From contig OX123186.2 of NCBI GenBank assembly GCA_944739405.2, positions 93,041,034 to 93,105,033 on the forward strand: 64,000 nt of DNA. Reading direction: 5' to 3'. The notes under the pieces were generated by a model. It saw only the letters and a list, made by a program, of their open reading frames with translations. It was not told where the DNA came from and made no database searches. Made by a program: the position numbers and the translations under genes. Source of the DNA: Euclidia mi (Eukaryota; Arthropoda; Insecta; Lepidoptera; Erebidae). This document shows, in pieces, positions 22,018-34,149 of the stretch (within the stretch, counting starts at the first letter, position 1; every line of letters begins with the position of its first letter).

Positions 22018-22768
22018 ATATCGCCGTCCCCGGCGATAAAATGATAACTACAAAAATGCAACTTTAAAGGAAAAATAAAAAACATGTTTTCGTCGATTGT
22101 TCCTTAAACACCGGACGTAGACAGATGATTGTAAGCTTTTAAAGAAGGTTATTTTTTGTTTGTTCTAAATGTTTTAGTGAATTACGCCTTAGTGTCAAAA
22201 TAGAGATATTATTTAAAAAATAAAAGATTAATCATAATTAGCCATCATCTAAGTTGTATAACGGCGATTATCATTTTATTCTCCGTACAGCCTAACCAGA
22301 AACAAATATTGTACTCTTCACTTAATATAAGTATAAGGTTTTATGGAGCAAGTGATACTGATAATACTTTAATATCTTATGTCTTACTGTTAAAATCCAC
22401 AACAGTCATATTACTAACACGTCTTATCCGGAGCGATTAGATGGTTTAGAACGGAAATAAAATGATAACAGCATTTATCACTATCTAGTCCCATATTTTT
22501 TCACGAGAACATAATTCTTTGACTTTTTGTCAAACTAACTAGTGGGAATACATTTTGATAATATTATATTAACACTTTATTCTTGTAATTTAAAACTTGT
22601 TTTAAATCTTTGAATACTATTGTAATATTTTGTAACTTCGTAAATAACTGTATAAAAATTAGGAAAAAGAATGAGTGGATGTATTAGCACCCACAGATCC
22701 CAAACATGATATAACACTAAAACTAAGATAATGACAGTTATCATTTTATTCTCCGGGGACGGCGATAT
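22018..22768. mobile_element. inverted-repeat element, about 750 bp
   Basis: The left end ATATCGCCGTCCCCGG followed by CGATAAAATGATAAC mirrors the right end GTTATCATTTTATTCTCCGG then GGACGGCGATAT. The inner phrase is repeated at 22,266-22,290 and inverted at 22,432-22,470. No transposase ORF is present. It is a non-autonomous DNA transposon with subterminal repeats. Confidence 0.75.
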
Positions 22769-23885
22769 ATAAAACATTCATACATACAACGTGTAATGGA
22801 AATAACGCACATCCTCAGACACCCCAATTAGAAAACCTTGTTACAATCATAATGCATGCATTGAAATATTTTTTTTATTTGCGTAAATAATGTTTTTTAA
22901 AGAAAGTATTAACTCAATTAAAAGTGAAAATCGTGGTCACTCTAAATCTGCGCACGCACACAAACGAAACGGTTGCTATGGTAAACAAACAACAGCGATC
23001 TGATAGGAACGAAACACGATACGATATAACAAAATGTATGAAATTCAGTCTGTAAACCACAATCTGATGGAGTGGGGTTTACAAAAATGATGTTTGAACA
23101 TTTGTCGGCCACTGTTGATATTACCAAAGATATTATGAGTATTATTTTCTTTCCATCACACTTTTAGGCTATGGAGTGGACAGTCGAATCATTTATTGTT
23201 TGTTATTACTTAATATGCACGATCTATTGTTTCTTAACATCGTAAGTGACTATTGTGACTATCTTAACTTAATCATGCCTAGTTAGCATTATTGATCGAT
23301 AAAGTAAAAGAATATCAATGAGAGAAATAAACAAGAACGGCGTGTTTAAAGTTGTCTTGTGAATCTAAATACTTACAATAATAGAATAATAAAATAACTT
23401 ACAGGCTTAAAAATCAGCACTTCACTATTGCCTCACAAATCACATCTTTACACTGTTTCAAAAGCAGCTAGTATCTTAATTAATTAACTACTCGGCACTT
23501 TTTCTCTCATCACAATAAACTGGTGATTTAATATTTCTCCACAATAAGAAAGTCAAGGGGTGTCAATTCAACATCTAGATGATGTTGAACATTCCACACC
23601 GGCACCGGCTTGTTGATAATTATTAAATTATACACCATTACACATTTTGTAAACAAGTGAACTTTTAAAAAGGTTTTCACAGCACTCACTGATAGAATCA
23701 GATAGATAATCCCGGTTCTACTTGTCATAACATGTCTAAGCGCATCGCCCGCTGCGCTTGTCTTTCGCCAACGCGAGCAAGACATTACGTCTCGCTCTTT
23801 CCCGTTGTTTATTACCTACGTTAGTGAAAGATAGATGATAGACATTTTGGTGGTCAATTGTGTGCTATTGTCTTTTGCCGTCTAT

Positions 23886-24133
23886 TGTGTTGTATTAATG
23901 TGTGCGTTTGTGTAAGTCAACGTGGAACTATTTAACAAATGCATTTAAAAATAAGCCGTTCTGCTTTGTTTTAAGGTTTATTTTCGAATAGCACAATTTA
24001 AAAAAAAAATGTGTTGTATTAATGTGTGAATTTGTGTAAGTCAACGTGGAACCATTTAACAAATGCATTTAAAAATAAGCCGTTCTGCTTTGATTTAAAG
24101 TTTATTTTCGAATAGCTCAATTTTTTTTTAAAT
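23886..24133 (+). repeat. 124-bp tandem duplication
   Basis: TGTGTTGTATTAATGTGTG opens both units, at 23,886 and 24,010. The units match through AAATAAGCCGTTCTGCTTTG to the poly-A or poly-T run. There are only a few mismatches and no coding signal. Confidence 0.75.
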
Positions 24134-24429
24134 GAGTGACTACAATTTACGTTATTTTAATTATTTTAAGACTAAAAATAAACAATATTAAAAATGACGG
24201 AAATGGATTCAGTTGCCGATTCTGAACAAAGTACTTTCAGGATGTGCATTTAAACTTGTTACATGTTGTATACTACGCTTCCTCTACACTCGTTACTCTT
24301 TTCATACATGCGGTTTCGGGTACTTCGGATCTTATAAAATATATATAATATACCTACTTATTCTATAATTATGTAGAAGTAGTGTTTTTTAATCAAACAA
24401 AAAAATCAATTAAACATTTTCTGTAACTT

Positions 24430-24840
24430 TTTCGCTATTACCTACATATTTTTATACTCAGATACATTTTTGATGAACATGTTAAAATAACCTGGTACCA
24501 CATACACACAATAGTCTTATTTTTCGACCATTCATGGCTATAATCTAGGTGGAAGTACATTACCAGCGTTTGCAATGGATTGTTGCTGTTCTTCAGCATA
24601 CTGTTGCAGATCGTTAAGATATGTAGTCGGTACTCATCCACCGGCTTGCTTTCGGCAACGTTGCTACTGGATCGTAGGGCAATCGTTCTCCGTCGTCAGC
24701 TGAACGGTGCAGTGACGGGCTTAGGCAGAATCATGGCATCTCAATGAAGAGACTCTTGAACTTGCAATTGGATTTATTAATATTGTGGGCGCAAATTTAT
24801 CACACTTCTGATGTCAGAATCAGGAAAGCTCCCTATAGTG
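24430..24840 (-). other. unassigned stretch, possible decayed coding end on minus strand
   Basis: On the minus strand one frame ending near 24,550 reads YLNDLQQYAEEQQQSIANA then GNVLPPRL and stop, with protein-like composition. A TGA interrupts it about 33 codons upstream, and another frame is open alongside. I do not recognise the family. It could be a fragment of a cellular gene, a transposon or chance. Confidence 0.2.
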
Positions 24841-25467
24841 TAGATACAGTGTTGATAAATAAAAGAAACAACTATCAAATCATACTTTCATTTATTCAGT
24901 TTGACACAAGGATATATTTTTAGATTACGTCGTGATTCTACATTTACATTTAGAGCCCAGTTCGCAAAGCAAAGGCATAGAACCAAGAGAAAGAACGGGT
25001 AATAAAACTCTTGATCATTCTTTTCAATAAGTACCTAATAATTAACAAACAGTCGTACAGCCAATTTATATCAAATATCAATGTTGTGGGTAGTTTTATA
25101 TTACAAGAAAGGTCTGTCTTACAACAGAACATAATAAGCATTATTTAGCATCAACACAATCTACTAAATGTATACCACAGGTATATAATGAATCGCATTG
25201 ATACAACTTGATCCACAGTAGGTATATTATTCTATCCTATATTACTAATATCTCACAAACGATCAAACTACCCACAATATCAATAAGATAATGATTACAC
25301 CATCTTACATTGTTTCCTAGTGGATTAAACAAAAGAACAAGCAACACAGAATATTGAAACACAGTGGCAGTTAAATAATCAGAATCATATCGTACCTGAG
25401 CAGTCGTCGAAGGAGAAAAGGACGAACTAGCCGAGCCTGTCGACTTATATAGGTACACCTTATTTAC

Positions 25468-25494
25468 ACGTTTGACAGTTTAACTGTCAAACGT
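25468..25494. repeat. near-perfect palindrome
   Basis: ACGTTTGACAGTT is followed by TAACTGTCAAACGT. The 27-nt inverted repeat lies in otherwise unremarkable AT-rich sequence. It is possibly a transposon end or a protein-binding palindrome. Confidence 0.6.
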
Positions 25495-25689
25495 CATGTC
25501 AGTGTCATTTAACTGCCACTATCCTCTTACATAATTATTATGTATAAATACTTGGATATCAGTAATTTCAGCCCAAAGCCTCATCATTACATATCTCTCA
25601 AGCGCGTATCACCACTCTCGATGAAACTATTATTAAGACTAATGAGCATAATCATTAAAGATAGAAACAATATAAAATGTTCCATCTCA

Positions 25690-26045
25690 TTTTCCTAGCA
25701 CAGCGGGTTGTGCGGGCGCTGCTGCTGCAGGACTAGGAGATTATTTATTTGAGCCGTTTAAAGTCGAAAAGTGCGGCATCTCTTTTTAGAGACCACTCAA
25801 AGAGACTGGTTGACGCATCACGTGACCAGAAGGCTGGCCTGTATTTGGCGCCTTTTGCGATCAGCATTGCCATACAACGTGGTAATGCTGCCAGCATTCT
25901 GGGCACGCTACCAATTGACGGCGATTTTCTTACCTTTTTTATGTATTGCTTTTATTTGTTAGTTATTTAAGTATATTAATTATTGTCTTATTTAATGTGT
26001 AAGTAGTCTCCTTAGTCAATTTTCATTGCAAATAAATATTTATCA
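25690..26045 (+). mobile_element. LINE 3' fragment
   Basis: The plus-strand frame 25,749-25,970 contains LVDASRDQKAGLYLA and AIQRGNAASILGTLP, the conserved C-terminus of a lepidopteran non-LTR reverse transcriptase. An AT-rich 3' UTR with AATAAA at about 26,032 follows. The 5' part is missing. Confidence 0.6.
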
Positions 26046-26084
26046 ACTCATATAAAATAATGTTAATTATAGCTCGCTAAATAA

Positions 26085-26225
26085 TGTGCCCGGTAGATGG
26101 CAATAGGGTCGCCCCCTATTACATTGAGATCGAAACATAGGTAACTGGCGAAGTGTGGGTGTGTAATACACCTCTGCTTACCCCTTCGTTGATAAAAGGC
26201 GTGAAGTTATGTTATGTTATTCCTC
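26085..26225 (+). repeat. SINE 3' fragment
   Basis: The order ATGTGCCCGGTAGATGGCAA, CTCTGCTTACCCCTTCG and AAAAGGCGTGAAGTTATG matches the 3' part of the large SINE family. It is truncated at the 5' end. Confidence 0.65.
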
Positions 26226-26775
26226 ACATAGAAGGTCGCGAGTTAAATTTCGGCTTAAGTCACTGATCTGTACGTGTGAACATGAATGTTTGTCTTGGTC
26301 CAGGCGTTTCTATGTTTAATACTAATATGTGTTTACGAAAAAAGTACATACATATGTATGTTTATCCATTGTGTAGTGCTTACCCATATTACAAGCTTTT
26401 CTTAGTTTGGGACTTAATGGTGTGGTGTATATATGCTGTATTATGTATCGTATTATATGTGTATGTGGAAGATACCATCTTGCACACGTCAGTTTTAAGA
26501 ATTTTCAAATTATTTCATTAAACTACCACTGCTGATAAATTTGGTTTTTAGATTAGATTAGATAATGCTTTATTGTACACCATACACAGAAATTTTACAG
26601 AGACAAGAGAGATAGTCGAATTTTTATTCAATGTATAAATAAGTTTTCTTTGTTTCTTGGGATAATTTGTTTGTCATTATTTCCTTAAAACCTAAAAGAT
26701 TCATTACATATTTTGTTCATTAGGCACCTCTGTAAATTACAAAAAAGAAGATTTAATGTTTAATCTAATTTTCAG

Positions 26776-26981
26776 CTGCCGTTTACTCATATTCAAGATA
26801 TGCAAGGCCTGTTATAGAATTGAACTGTCATCGGTATAATCTATATGTGCCTCACTACTTGCGGGTGCGAGGCATAGTCGACACTACTATAAAACGATGG
26901 CGCTGCATCAAGTGGGTGACGAGCAACAGCTGTCGAGCGGCCATTATTACCGAGACAGCTAATGAGCACAATCATCTATAG
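26776..26981 (+). CDS. mod(mdg4): FLYWCH terminal exon 12, shortened finger
   Basis: The acceptor CTAATTTTCAG ends at 26775, and the exon opens CT-GCC-GTT-TAC (A with an upstream G). It contains SRYARPVIELNCHRYNLYVP, then K-R-W-R-C, eight residues, SCRAAIIT, and HNH-L-stop. The Cys-Cys loop is long (C-x8-C). Only 11 residues separate the second Cys from HNH, where every other open exon has 17; the usual D-x-I-V-K strand is absent (18 nt deletion in frame). All four ligands survive. It may be a functional variant or the first step of decay. It has no ATG, so start-codon-based gene finding would miss it. Confidence 0.75.
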
Positions 26982-27781
26982 ACAGTGGAGAATACGTACT
27001 TGGCTTTCGTAAGAGGTCGGTATAGGAAAATAACACTTGCACAGCTCGGGTGGATGGGTGCCCACGTGCGGCAATAGGTTTAGAACGCTACCGCGCATCG
27101 GAGGGTACGTAAAGCTGTCGGTCCCTGATCTTGTCTCAAGACAAGAATGGTTATTGCATATGATCCTCGAATATCCAAACTCATTATTTAGCTCTGCGTG
27201 CACTTCTTGACGTGTAGCAATTGTAGTACAAAAATGTTTTTAATTAGTTACTTACTGTATAATAATAGTTATTTGTGCAACAAGAGAGCAAAGTTGTTTT
27301 TTGTTTCGAGTGCTTATTTTGAGTCCCGAGCAAGCGAAGGATTCTATGATTGATTCACGAGCGTAGCGAGTGAATCAAAGTTAGAATCCTGAGCGTGGTG
27401 AGGGACTCAACAGCACGAAATACAAAAAACTTTGCTCTCGTGTAGCACACATAACTTTTCACCACAGCAGTGAGAACACATATTACCTAGAAGACATAGA
27501 AACGAACAGGAATAGATTGAATTCTGCATAATCACTTGTTGATTTAACTCTTCTGGTGTTAAAGTACAGTCATCATCGCTAGTTTCACTCATCTTTTACA
27601 TTATTTTATATATTAATATAATTTAACACGTTACGCTATACCTACTGTATCAGCATCAGCGAAATTTTTATTTCCGCTACTTTTTTAAATCGCGTTCTAA
27701 TACCGCGTCCCTAATGTTTATTTTTCAAATGTATCATTATTGTAATTCTAAATAAAAATGTATTGGTTTAATACTAATTTT

Positions 27782-28175
27782 ACATACATACATACATATC
27801 GTCACGCCTTTTATCCCCGAAGGGGTAGGCAGAGGTGTATTTCTACACCCACTTTTCGCCAGATATACTTTAGTCCCACGTAATAAGGGGCGAGCCTATT
27901 GCCGTACCGGGCACATTTCCAGACTCCGTGCTGCTACTGAGAATTTCGTGACGGAAAAACCCAATAACACTGCCCGGCCCAGGAATCGAACCCGAACCCA
28001 CGCGCACATTTATGCCGCGAGACCAACGAGGCAGTCGTATAGGGTTTGATGTCGAGTTTTCCGTCTCTACGCAAAGACGGTATTTGCATCATGTTATCCC
28101 TTAGTCGCCTCTTACGACACCCACGGGAAGATAGGGGATGGTGACACTTGTATTCTATGCCGTCAACCACACGGC
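27782..28175 (-). mobile_element. tRNA-derived SINE, large family, copy 2
   Basis: It has the same body as 11,690-12,089. The (TATG)n tail is at 27,782-27,800, and the B-box-like GGTTCGATTCC lies in reverse complement at about 27,980. It is flanked by AATACTAATTTTA on the left, which recurs at about 28,195 on the right, so the true 5' end may be about 20 bp further out. Confidence 0.8.
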
Positions 28176-28859
28176 GAATTACTAATAACTACATAATACT
28201 AATTTTATACTATTAATTAGACTTATTTTTATTAAAATCCAATAATAAATTAAACATGTAAACAATAACATATAAAAAAAAGTAATTTCTTTATTACAAA
28301 TATCTTTTTTTTGCGTTGCCGTAGGTGTTTTCTTTGAGGTCGAATTCCAAAATCGAATTTCGAATTCGAAGGGGTTTGTTTTTTACTCACTTTTTATATG
28401 CATGTGAAAGAGACAGAGCACAGTAAAATTCGAATGTTTCAAATTTATGGCTGAACAATGTCAATTCGTGACACTGAAGATTGAAAAATTAAAAAGCTAC
28501 TTTTACTCACGCTCGAATCAAAATCGCGTTTTGTTCACTGTTGTCTCTGCTGTGGTGAAAAATTATTTAATAAGAAAAACATATCATGACTGAATATATT
28601 TGAAATACCTACTCTGCCAATCTATATGTAAGAAAGTCTATGCTCTTATTTCATTTATATTGAGTACCTAATATACGTTGTAGTAATTCGTTCAGTAATA
28701 GTCATTCTACTTTTGTTTATTTATTTATTATAGGTCACGTTGATTTTTATGCTCTATATTTGTAAAGTAATTAACATTGTATTGTCGTTGTCTATTACTA
28801 CGACTGACGCCTTCGTCAAAATGGGGAGGTTTTTTCTTTTTTTTGTAATAAAGACAACT

Positions 28860-29012
28860 CCCGCTCTAGGAAGAAATTCTTGTGTCGCGGGGGACTTTAC
28901 AAACATTCAATAATACAAAAAACACCCAGACTCGAGACAACAATTTGTAGATCACACCCGGCGCTGTACCAAGCGGCGAGGCGACCGCTTAAACCACTAC
29001 GCCAACCGTGCA
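28860..29012 (-). mobile_element. tRNA-related SINE remnant
   Basis: On the minus strand a tRNA-like head (TGGCGTAGTGGTTTAAGCGG) is followed by a short body ending GACACAAGAATTTCTTCC. A related head recurs at 40,925 and 45,050 on the minus strand. The copy is decayed. Confidence 0.5.
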
Positions 29013-29115
29013 TTCAATGATGACGAGAAATATTGTTTTTATTTTTATATTAGTGAAATAAAATTTTTTTAAATAAAATGTATTGTTTTGCTTTGAGTGT
29101 GTTATTTTCACGCTT

Positions 29116-29300
29116 AGGCCGACCTCACATTGGGCGTCAGCGTTCCTCGAGCGTACGCCCAGCGTGCGCTCGGCGTTCACTCTGTAGTACAAAGTGAACG
29201 CCGGGCGCACGCCGAACCATGAAGCTGTGTATTAGCTTCATGCCGAACGGACGCCGGGCGTACGCTCGAGGAACGCTCATGACCAATGTGAGGGAGGCCT
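29116..29300. mobile_element. GC-rich inverted-repeat element, 185 bp
   Basis: AGGCCGACCTCACATTGG opens the element, and CCAATGTGAGGGAGGCCT closes it. Inner arms GTTCCTCGAGCGTACGCC and GGCGTACGCTCGAGGAAC pair as well. A nested second hairpin (CATGAAGCT ... AGCTTCATG) fills the middle. TA flanks both ends. This is a MITE of strong palindromic structure. Confidence 0.8.
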
Positions 29301-29800
29301 TATACATACAAGAAGCCATGTAAATATCAAATATTTTCTAACATGGTAGCGTACAGTTGACATAACCTAAACGACACTTAGAAGCTTCCTTCATAGAATC
29401 ACGTACGTCTGTTCTAACCATCGAACTATTATTACTTATATCTCGATGGTTCTAACGATTTTCTCACTAGCTTCGTGAAATAAAAACAAATATGAAGATT
29501 GAGTCACTATGATAGCGCAATAAGGGTGTCCGATTGATTGATAATAGGGCTATCATTTAACACTTTTTAGCTACGAGTTTGTAGCCTATCGCAAACCGCA
29601 ACTGCATGCGACTTCATACAATATTATTTAGCGGGTTTTGCTCGCGATAATTTATTTATTTAAAGGTCCACTGACACTTATAACTGTCATTGTCCTACAT
29701 TTCAACCAGCTTTTAAAATCGATTACTGCATGTGACTTGTGCCGACTGTAAGTGATTTTTTTTACCAAATAATTGTTACTTAAATATCATGTTATTACAG

Positions 29801-30045
29801 GACCCATCTATACAAGTTCAAGACTGGGTCGGCCGGTGATGTTATTTCAGAATCATCGGTACAACCTCTACATACCGTACCACACGAGAGATAAAGAAGA
29901 ACATGTTCGGAAAATATGGCGATGTGTGAAATGGTGTACCGGGAACTGTAGAGCATCGATCATAACTATTGAAAAGGATATCGTTAAAATGTCCAACGAT
30001 CATAATCATTATATCACGAGTCATATTATGAGCGATATTGAATAA
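29801..30045 (+). CDS. mod(mdg4): FLYWCH terminal exon 13
   Basis: The acceptor CATGTTATTACAG ends at 29800, and the exon opens GA-CCC-ATC. The core is SSRLGRPVMLFQNHRYNLYI, a ten-residue charged insert (TRDKEEHVRK), then I-W-R-C, seven residues with an extra Cys, NCRASIIT, 17 residues from Cys to His, and HNH. A 14-residue tail (YITSH to SDIE) follows. The stop TAA lies inside an AATAAA at 30,041-30,046. It belongs with exons 12 and 14 by the RYNL and W-R-C features. Confidence 0.82.
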
Positions 30046-30449
30046 AAATAATTTGATCGTTCGACAGTCCAAATGTAATGCGATCTACATGCGATTCAAT
30101 ACTTGTTAAGGACGGTTTCATTATTCGATCTATCCATGAGTATTGTTTCTTGAGATACATATTTCACATATTTTGTATGGAGCTTTTGTTATATTACTAG
30201 CCTAATCCATGGATGGATCGTATTTTGAAACCAGCCCTTAGAGTCCGAAGTTTCGTGCGTGATACTCTCTGTCCATCTACTACAGCAGAAGTTTAATTTG
30301 GTATATGCTCCAAGTTGATCAAGTTGTTGTATTTGTGTAAATTGTGCCAAAGTAAAAAGTACTAGGTAATGAAATTGTAGTGTGTAGTAAAATTATGAGT
30401 ATATTCTATTCTCCTATCAAGTTGTTTTATTTCGTATGATCTTTATTCA

Positions 30450-30640
30450 TCATACAGGCTTTTAGTCCACTGCTGGACAAATGCCTCTTCTGATTTGTAT
30501 CACAGAAGTATTATGAGTCAATAGGAGGAATCGGTCTACATACCTTGCTCTGCATTATACCGCCTGGCAGGTATAATATACCATCAAACCCCATACCAAC
30601 CCGTCTGGGTAGGTAACGGGTTTGATCGAGTTGTCGCAAC
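30450..30640 (-). repeat. LINE 3' end fragment
   Basis: TTAGTCCACTGCTGGACAAA and GTCTACATACCTTGC-like phrases match, in inverted sense, the non-LTR 3' end seen at 6,030 and 40,228. The fragment directly precedes the exon 14 acceptor region. Confidence 0.5.
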
Positions 30641-30684
30641 AATGCTTTTTATATTTTTTCGCTTCTCGCTGAATATTCTTTCAG

Positions 30685-30917
30685 CAGCATTTTACACGAA
30701 GACTCGTTTAGGAAGACCAGCGCTGGTGTTCAACAACTACAGGTACAATTTGGCGCCATATTTAAAAAAAACTAAGAACACGACAAAGAAGCAATGGCGA
30801 TGTGCCAAATGGGGCAGCGTGCTTAACTGCCGGGCCTGTCTTGTCACCATTGGCGAAGTCGTGGTTAAAATCACCAATAACCATAACCATCCCAGCCCGT
30901 ATGCGGTATTTTACTAG
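30685..30917 (+). CDS. mod(mdg4): FLYWCH terminal exon 14
   Basis: ATTCTTTCAG ends at 30684 and gives the array phase (CA-GCA-TTT-TAC). The next CAG at 30,685-30,687 would shift it. The core is KTRLGRPALVFNNYRYNLAP, a lysine-rich insert, K-Q-W-R-C, eight residues, NCRACLVT, then HNH and an eight-residue tail (PSPYAVFY). All ligands are present. Two Lys-rich blocks (KKTKN, TTKKQ) make this the most basic finger of the group. Confidence 0.82.
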
Positions 30918-31855
30918 ATGAAAGCGGTGGGAGCTTTTAAAAGATATTAGGATAAGAAATAGATGAATTCTTTGTCTAATTGGAAGCGATTAGCGGAGAC
31001 TGAATTAGCAAAATACTAGTCAGATGAAAGTGAAATCTTGTTTTTGGGGGTCAAACGATTCTAAAATTATTAAGAGATAAGATCTTTATCATAATGTAAG
31101 CGATATGAGGAGAATGAATCAAAAGAATAAACTGTAGAAGTTTTGGTCGGTAGTAAGTGGATGAAAATCCGGTGGTCGATTTGCCGTTCCCATAGCTTAG
31201 TTTTCAATAAATTGTAATACTTTACCAAGCTAACGTTGCCAATGCAGTTGTTTAGCGAATTTTTTAAAGGATTTTCTTTGAACAAGAATTGAAGTGAGTT
31301 CATAGAACGATAAAAATATAAGGGCTCATCTACTGTGACCCATTCATTTAAAATAACTCGGGTTGACTGTACAAGTCCAAGGAATCTTTACGAAGATTGC
31401 TTGTATATATAAAAGGGAAATTAGCACTACTCACGTTCTCGCATTATCGCTACTCTAGCCAGAAGGAACTACAAAAGCCATTTTCATATACTGCATGTTT
31501 TATATGTAACAATATTACTCAAGTTAATTAGTTAATTAACAGATACTAACAGAATGCATTTAAATTCCAACCTTACATTAAAGATATTTCTTTTACTAAT
31601 CACTTTGTCTTGCTTGCCTTTTATATCCCTGTTTTGAATGGAGCTATTACCTAAAAATAAACTGATTTACGGGATTCTTTTTGGTGTAAGTAGGTTTGTG
31701 TGGTTTGTCACAAGATAGAAAAAAATAGGTAACTTTAAATAAGCTGTTTTAATTATCCTTTGTGCCTAATTGACCGCACTTGGATATCCCCGTCGCATGA
31801 AAAATACAAAATAATGGCTCATTCAATGTTACCGAGTTTAGCTGGGCTGGATTAA

Positions 31856-32050
31856 GTGAGCTTACTATACATACTAACTTACGACATGCTTTATGCTAAC
31901 ATGGATTGTTGGCAACGTTTTCAATCTAAGGAAATGTGTGAAAGAGAATGTACAAGTCACAAAATCATCAATGAGACTGGCTTTGTAAATGACCAATGCC
32001 TGCGTAATATATGCCTTCCAATGCACGAATACACTCGGTGCTTGGGCTAG
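31856..32050 (+). other. small Cys-rich open frame, uncertain
   Basis: The 64-codon frame has six Cys in its last 50 residues (DCWQRF, EMCEREC, DQCLRNIC, TRCLG). It has no ATG at its start and no clear signal peptide; an ATG lies about 11 codons in. No acceptor in the array phase precedes it. It could be a chance frame or a fragment of a secreted Cys-rich peptide. Confidence 0.15.
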
Positions 32051-32770
32051 CAATGTTTGAGTACCTATTTCAGTCCGCAAATTACCAAATGGCTATTGGT
32101 AGACTCCTGTAGCGTGTACTCTATTGCTTTACTCAAACTAATTACGTTTTAGTTAATAGGTAAAATGGTCATTCGGTCACTATGTATATTGCGCAGGGTG
32201 TTTTGGTTTAGACCTTAGCAGTTCTACTAATCTATAATGCAATGGACAATTTGAACTGTTCTTACTGAGTTTTAAAATCAAGAGCAGCTGTTTTCGGTAA
32301 GTAATTAACTTTTGGTACAACATGTAATAGTTGGGTCTTAATAAGATGCGGCATATCCTAGAAGGGGAACTCTTTGATCGTGTTATTGTGATTTCTGTTT
32401 TCTAAATTAGTATCGGTAGTTTCTTTTCATGTGCTAAGAGGTGAGACTAAGACAGGCTAAGATAGATACTTTAAATACCACTACATAACGCTTCATATCC
32501 TCACTGCTCTTACGAATTGGCATCGGCTTTCGCATCCCAATATCATCTCTACATCGCATTTGAGGCATATGAGGTATTGATGAACGGAAGGATAGAATCA
32601 GTCATCAACATGCCACAAATGCTTTCCATAAAAATAGTCCTCTATTGTGTTGTTATTGTAAGGGGGGTTAACAAAGTGAAGTGCTTCTTCAAATCACATG
32701 GGCACATGTATTGTGAAAATCTATTATTTTTTGCTAAAATATAATTTTTGTTTTGAATAATTCATTGCAG

Positions 32771-32973
32771 CCATCTTCACCACATCACGGTTTGGCAAGC
32801 CCGTGATCTTGATGGGAGAGTACAGATACAATAAGAACAACAGGTGTCGAGGGCACAATGGATTTTGGACATGCAGCCGTGCACGGAGTAGCGGTTGTCC
32901 AGCCACTCTCACCACTTACGATAACGTCGTCATCAAAATCAAGGGAACACATATTCATATACACGAAACCTAG
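32771..32973 (+). CDS. mod(mdg4): FLYWCH terminal exon 15 (HIH end)
   Basis: The acceptor TAATTCATTGCAG ends at 32770, and the exon opens CC-ATC-TTC. The core is TSRFGKPVILMGEYRYNKNN, then G-F-W-T-C, seven residues, GCPATLTT, 17 residues from Cys to His, and H-I-H, followed by I-H-E-T and TAG. Pro replaces the Arg/Lys normally found after the second Cys. The extra His two residues past H-I-H could substitute as a ligand. The exon has no ATG, so the plus-strand frame is invisible to simple ORF calls. First member of group 3. Confidence 0.8.
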
Positions 32974-33925
32974 CTTTGTAATTTGGTTTTTAATTTTGTA
33001 CTACCAAAGAGGCATTCTTGGTCCTCATGTCATAAATGTTTGCAAAACTAATAATAACTTGTGATTTATTCATCGATTTTATGCCTGTGTGTTGTTAGAT
33101 CCTAGAATCAATCGTGATCTTATTACATACTTTACTACTATAATCTCACTATGTTCAATGTGTATTTTATTAATTACTAAATATTTTGATGTGATCTTAT
33201 ATTTTCACAATTAAATCAATAATAATGTCTCTCAATGAAATCAAAATTTACAAAATAACGTAAAGCAATTATACTAAGATAATGAATGTAATAAAATATA
33301 CTGGTATTTATTGTATACGAAACAAAAAACTGCCAAATAATATGTTCTCATAGATCAGTATTTTTTAAATTGATATACTTAATTCGTTAAAAAGATTTTA
33401 CGGTACCAATGCTATAATAATTATTATGTTTGATAAATAGATATATATTTTAGTGAAACGTTCTTCATATATCATCTATTTTCAATGTACATAATAAACT
33501 AGTGATGGCATATTTACTGTAAATAAAAGTGTATAATTTTGAATGTATTTTTTTTAATACCCATATCGATATTTCGGATGCGAATTTAAACACGATGTTC
33601 CACGAAGATTGTGTATTTAATAACGGTGTGGCAATATTTTACTACTTACTATAATATGAACGCGCAGGTGTGTGAAGATGGATTGATAGAGGTGTAAAAA
33701 TATGTTTGGATATTTATTATTATTTGTTTATTATCATTACTTTTTCACGCAACAACTACGCACTGATTTTCAGAAACATAACTTATACCTACATCATAAT
33801 AACTAATGGGCTACTTTTTTCCTCAATAAATTTAATACGTATACAAAGAATAAATTGCGTTGGTGTAGTTACGAGTATGTGAAATGAATTAGAATAATAT
33901 ATTAACCTTATTATTTGTTTTCTAG

Positions 33926-34149
33926 CAAGGGATCAGTTTAAATCTGATGCTGAACCCAGGTTCACACTATCAAGACACGGTCGTCAAGTTCTAGATATAG
34001 GCAGTTGCCGCTACTATAAGAATAACAGAAGCAGCGGATACAAGGCTGCCTGGTTCTGCAGCAAGAGACGCCTCGGCTGTCGGGCATCACTTATTGTAGC
34101 CGGCAGTACTATAATTGACGTACGACATTCTCATTCTCACGAAATTTGA
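33926..34149 (+). CDS. mod(mdg4): FLYWCH terminal exon 16 (HSH end)
   Basis: The acceptor TTTGTTTTCTAG ends at 33925. The exon opens CA-AGG-GAT and carries a longer, charged N-terminal lead (RDQFKSDAEPRF) than its neighbours. The core is LSRHGRQVLDIGSCRYYKNN, then A-A-W-F-C, six residues, GCRASLIV, then H-S-H-S-H-E-I and TGA. Alternating His-Ser gives three candidate His ligands. All other elements are conserved. It is related to exons 17-20 by the NNRSSG core. Confidence 0.8.

Noticed and set aside
22853..22870. CAATCATAATGCATGC as a possible HNH end of another exon
   Set aside because: No Gly-Lys-Pro, Trp-x-Cys or Cys-Arg-Ala codons precede it in any frame.
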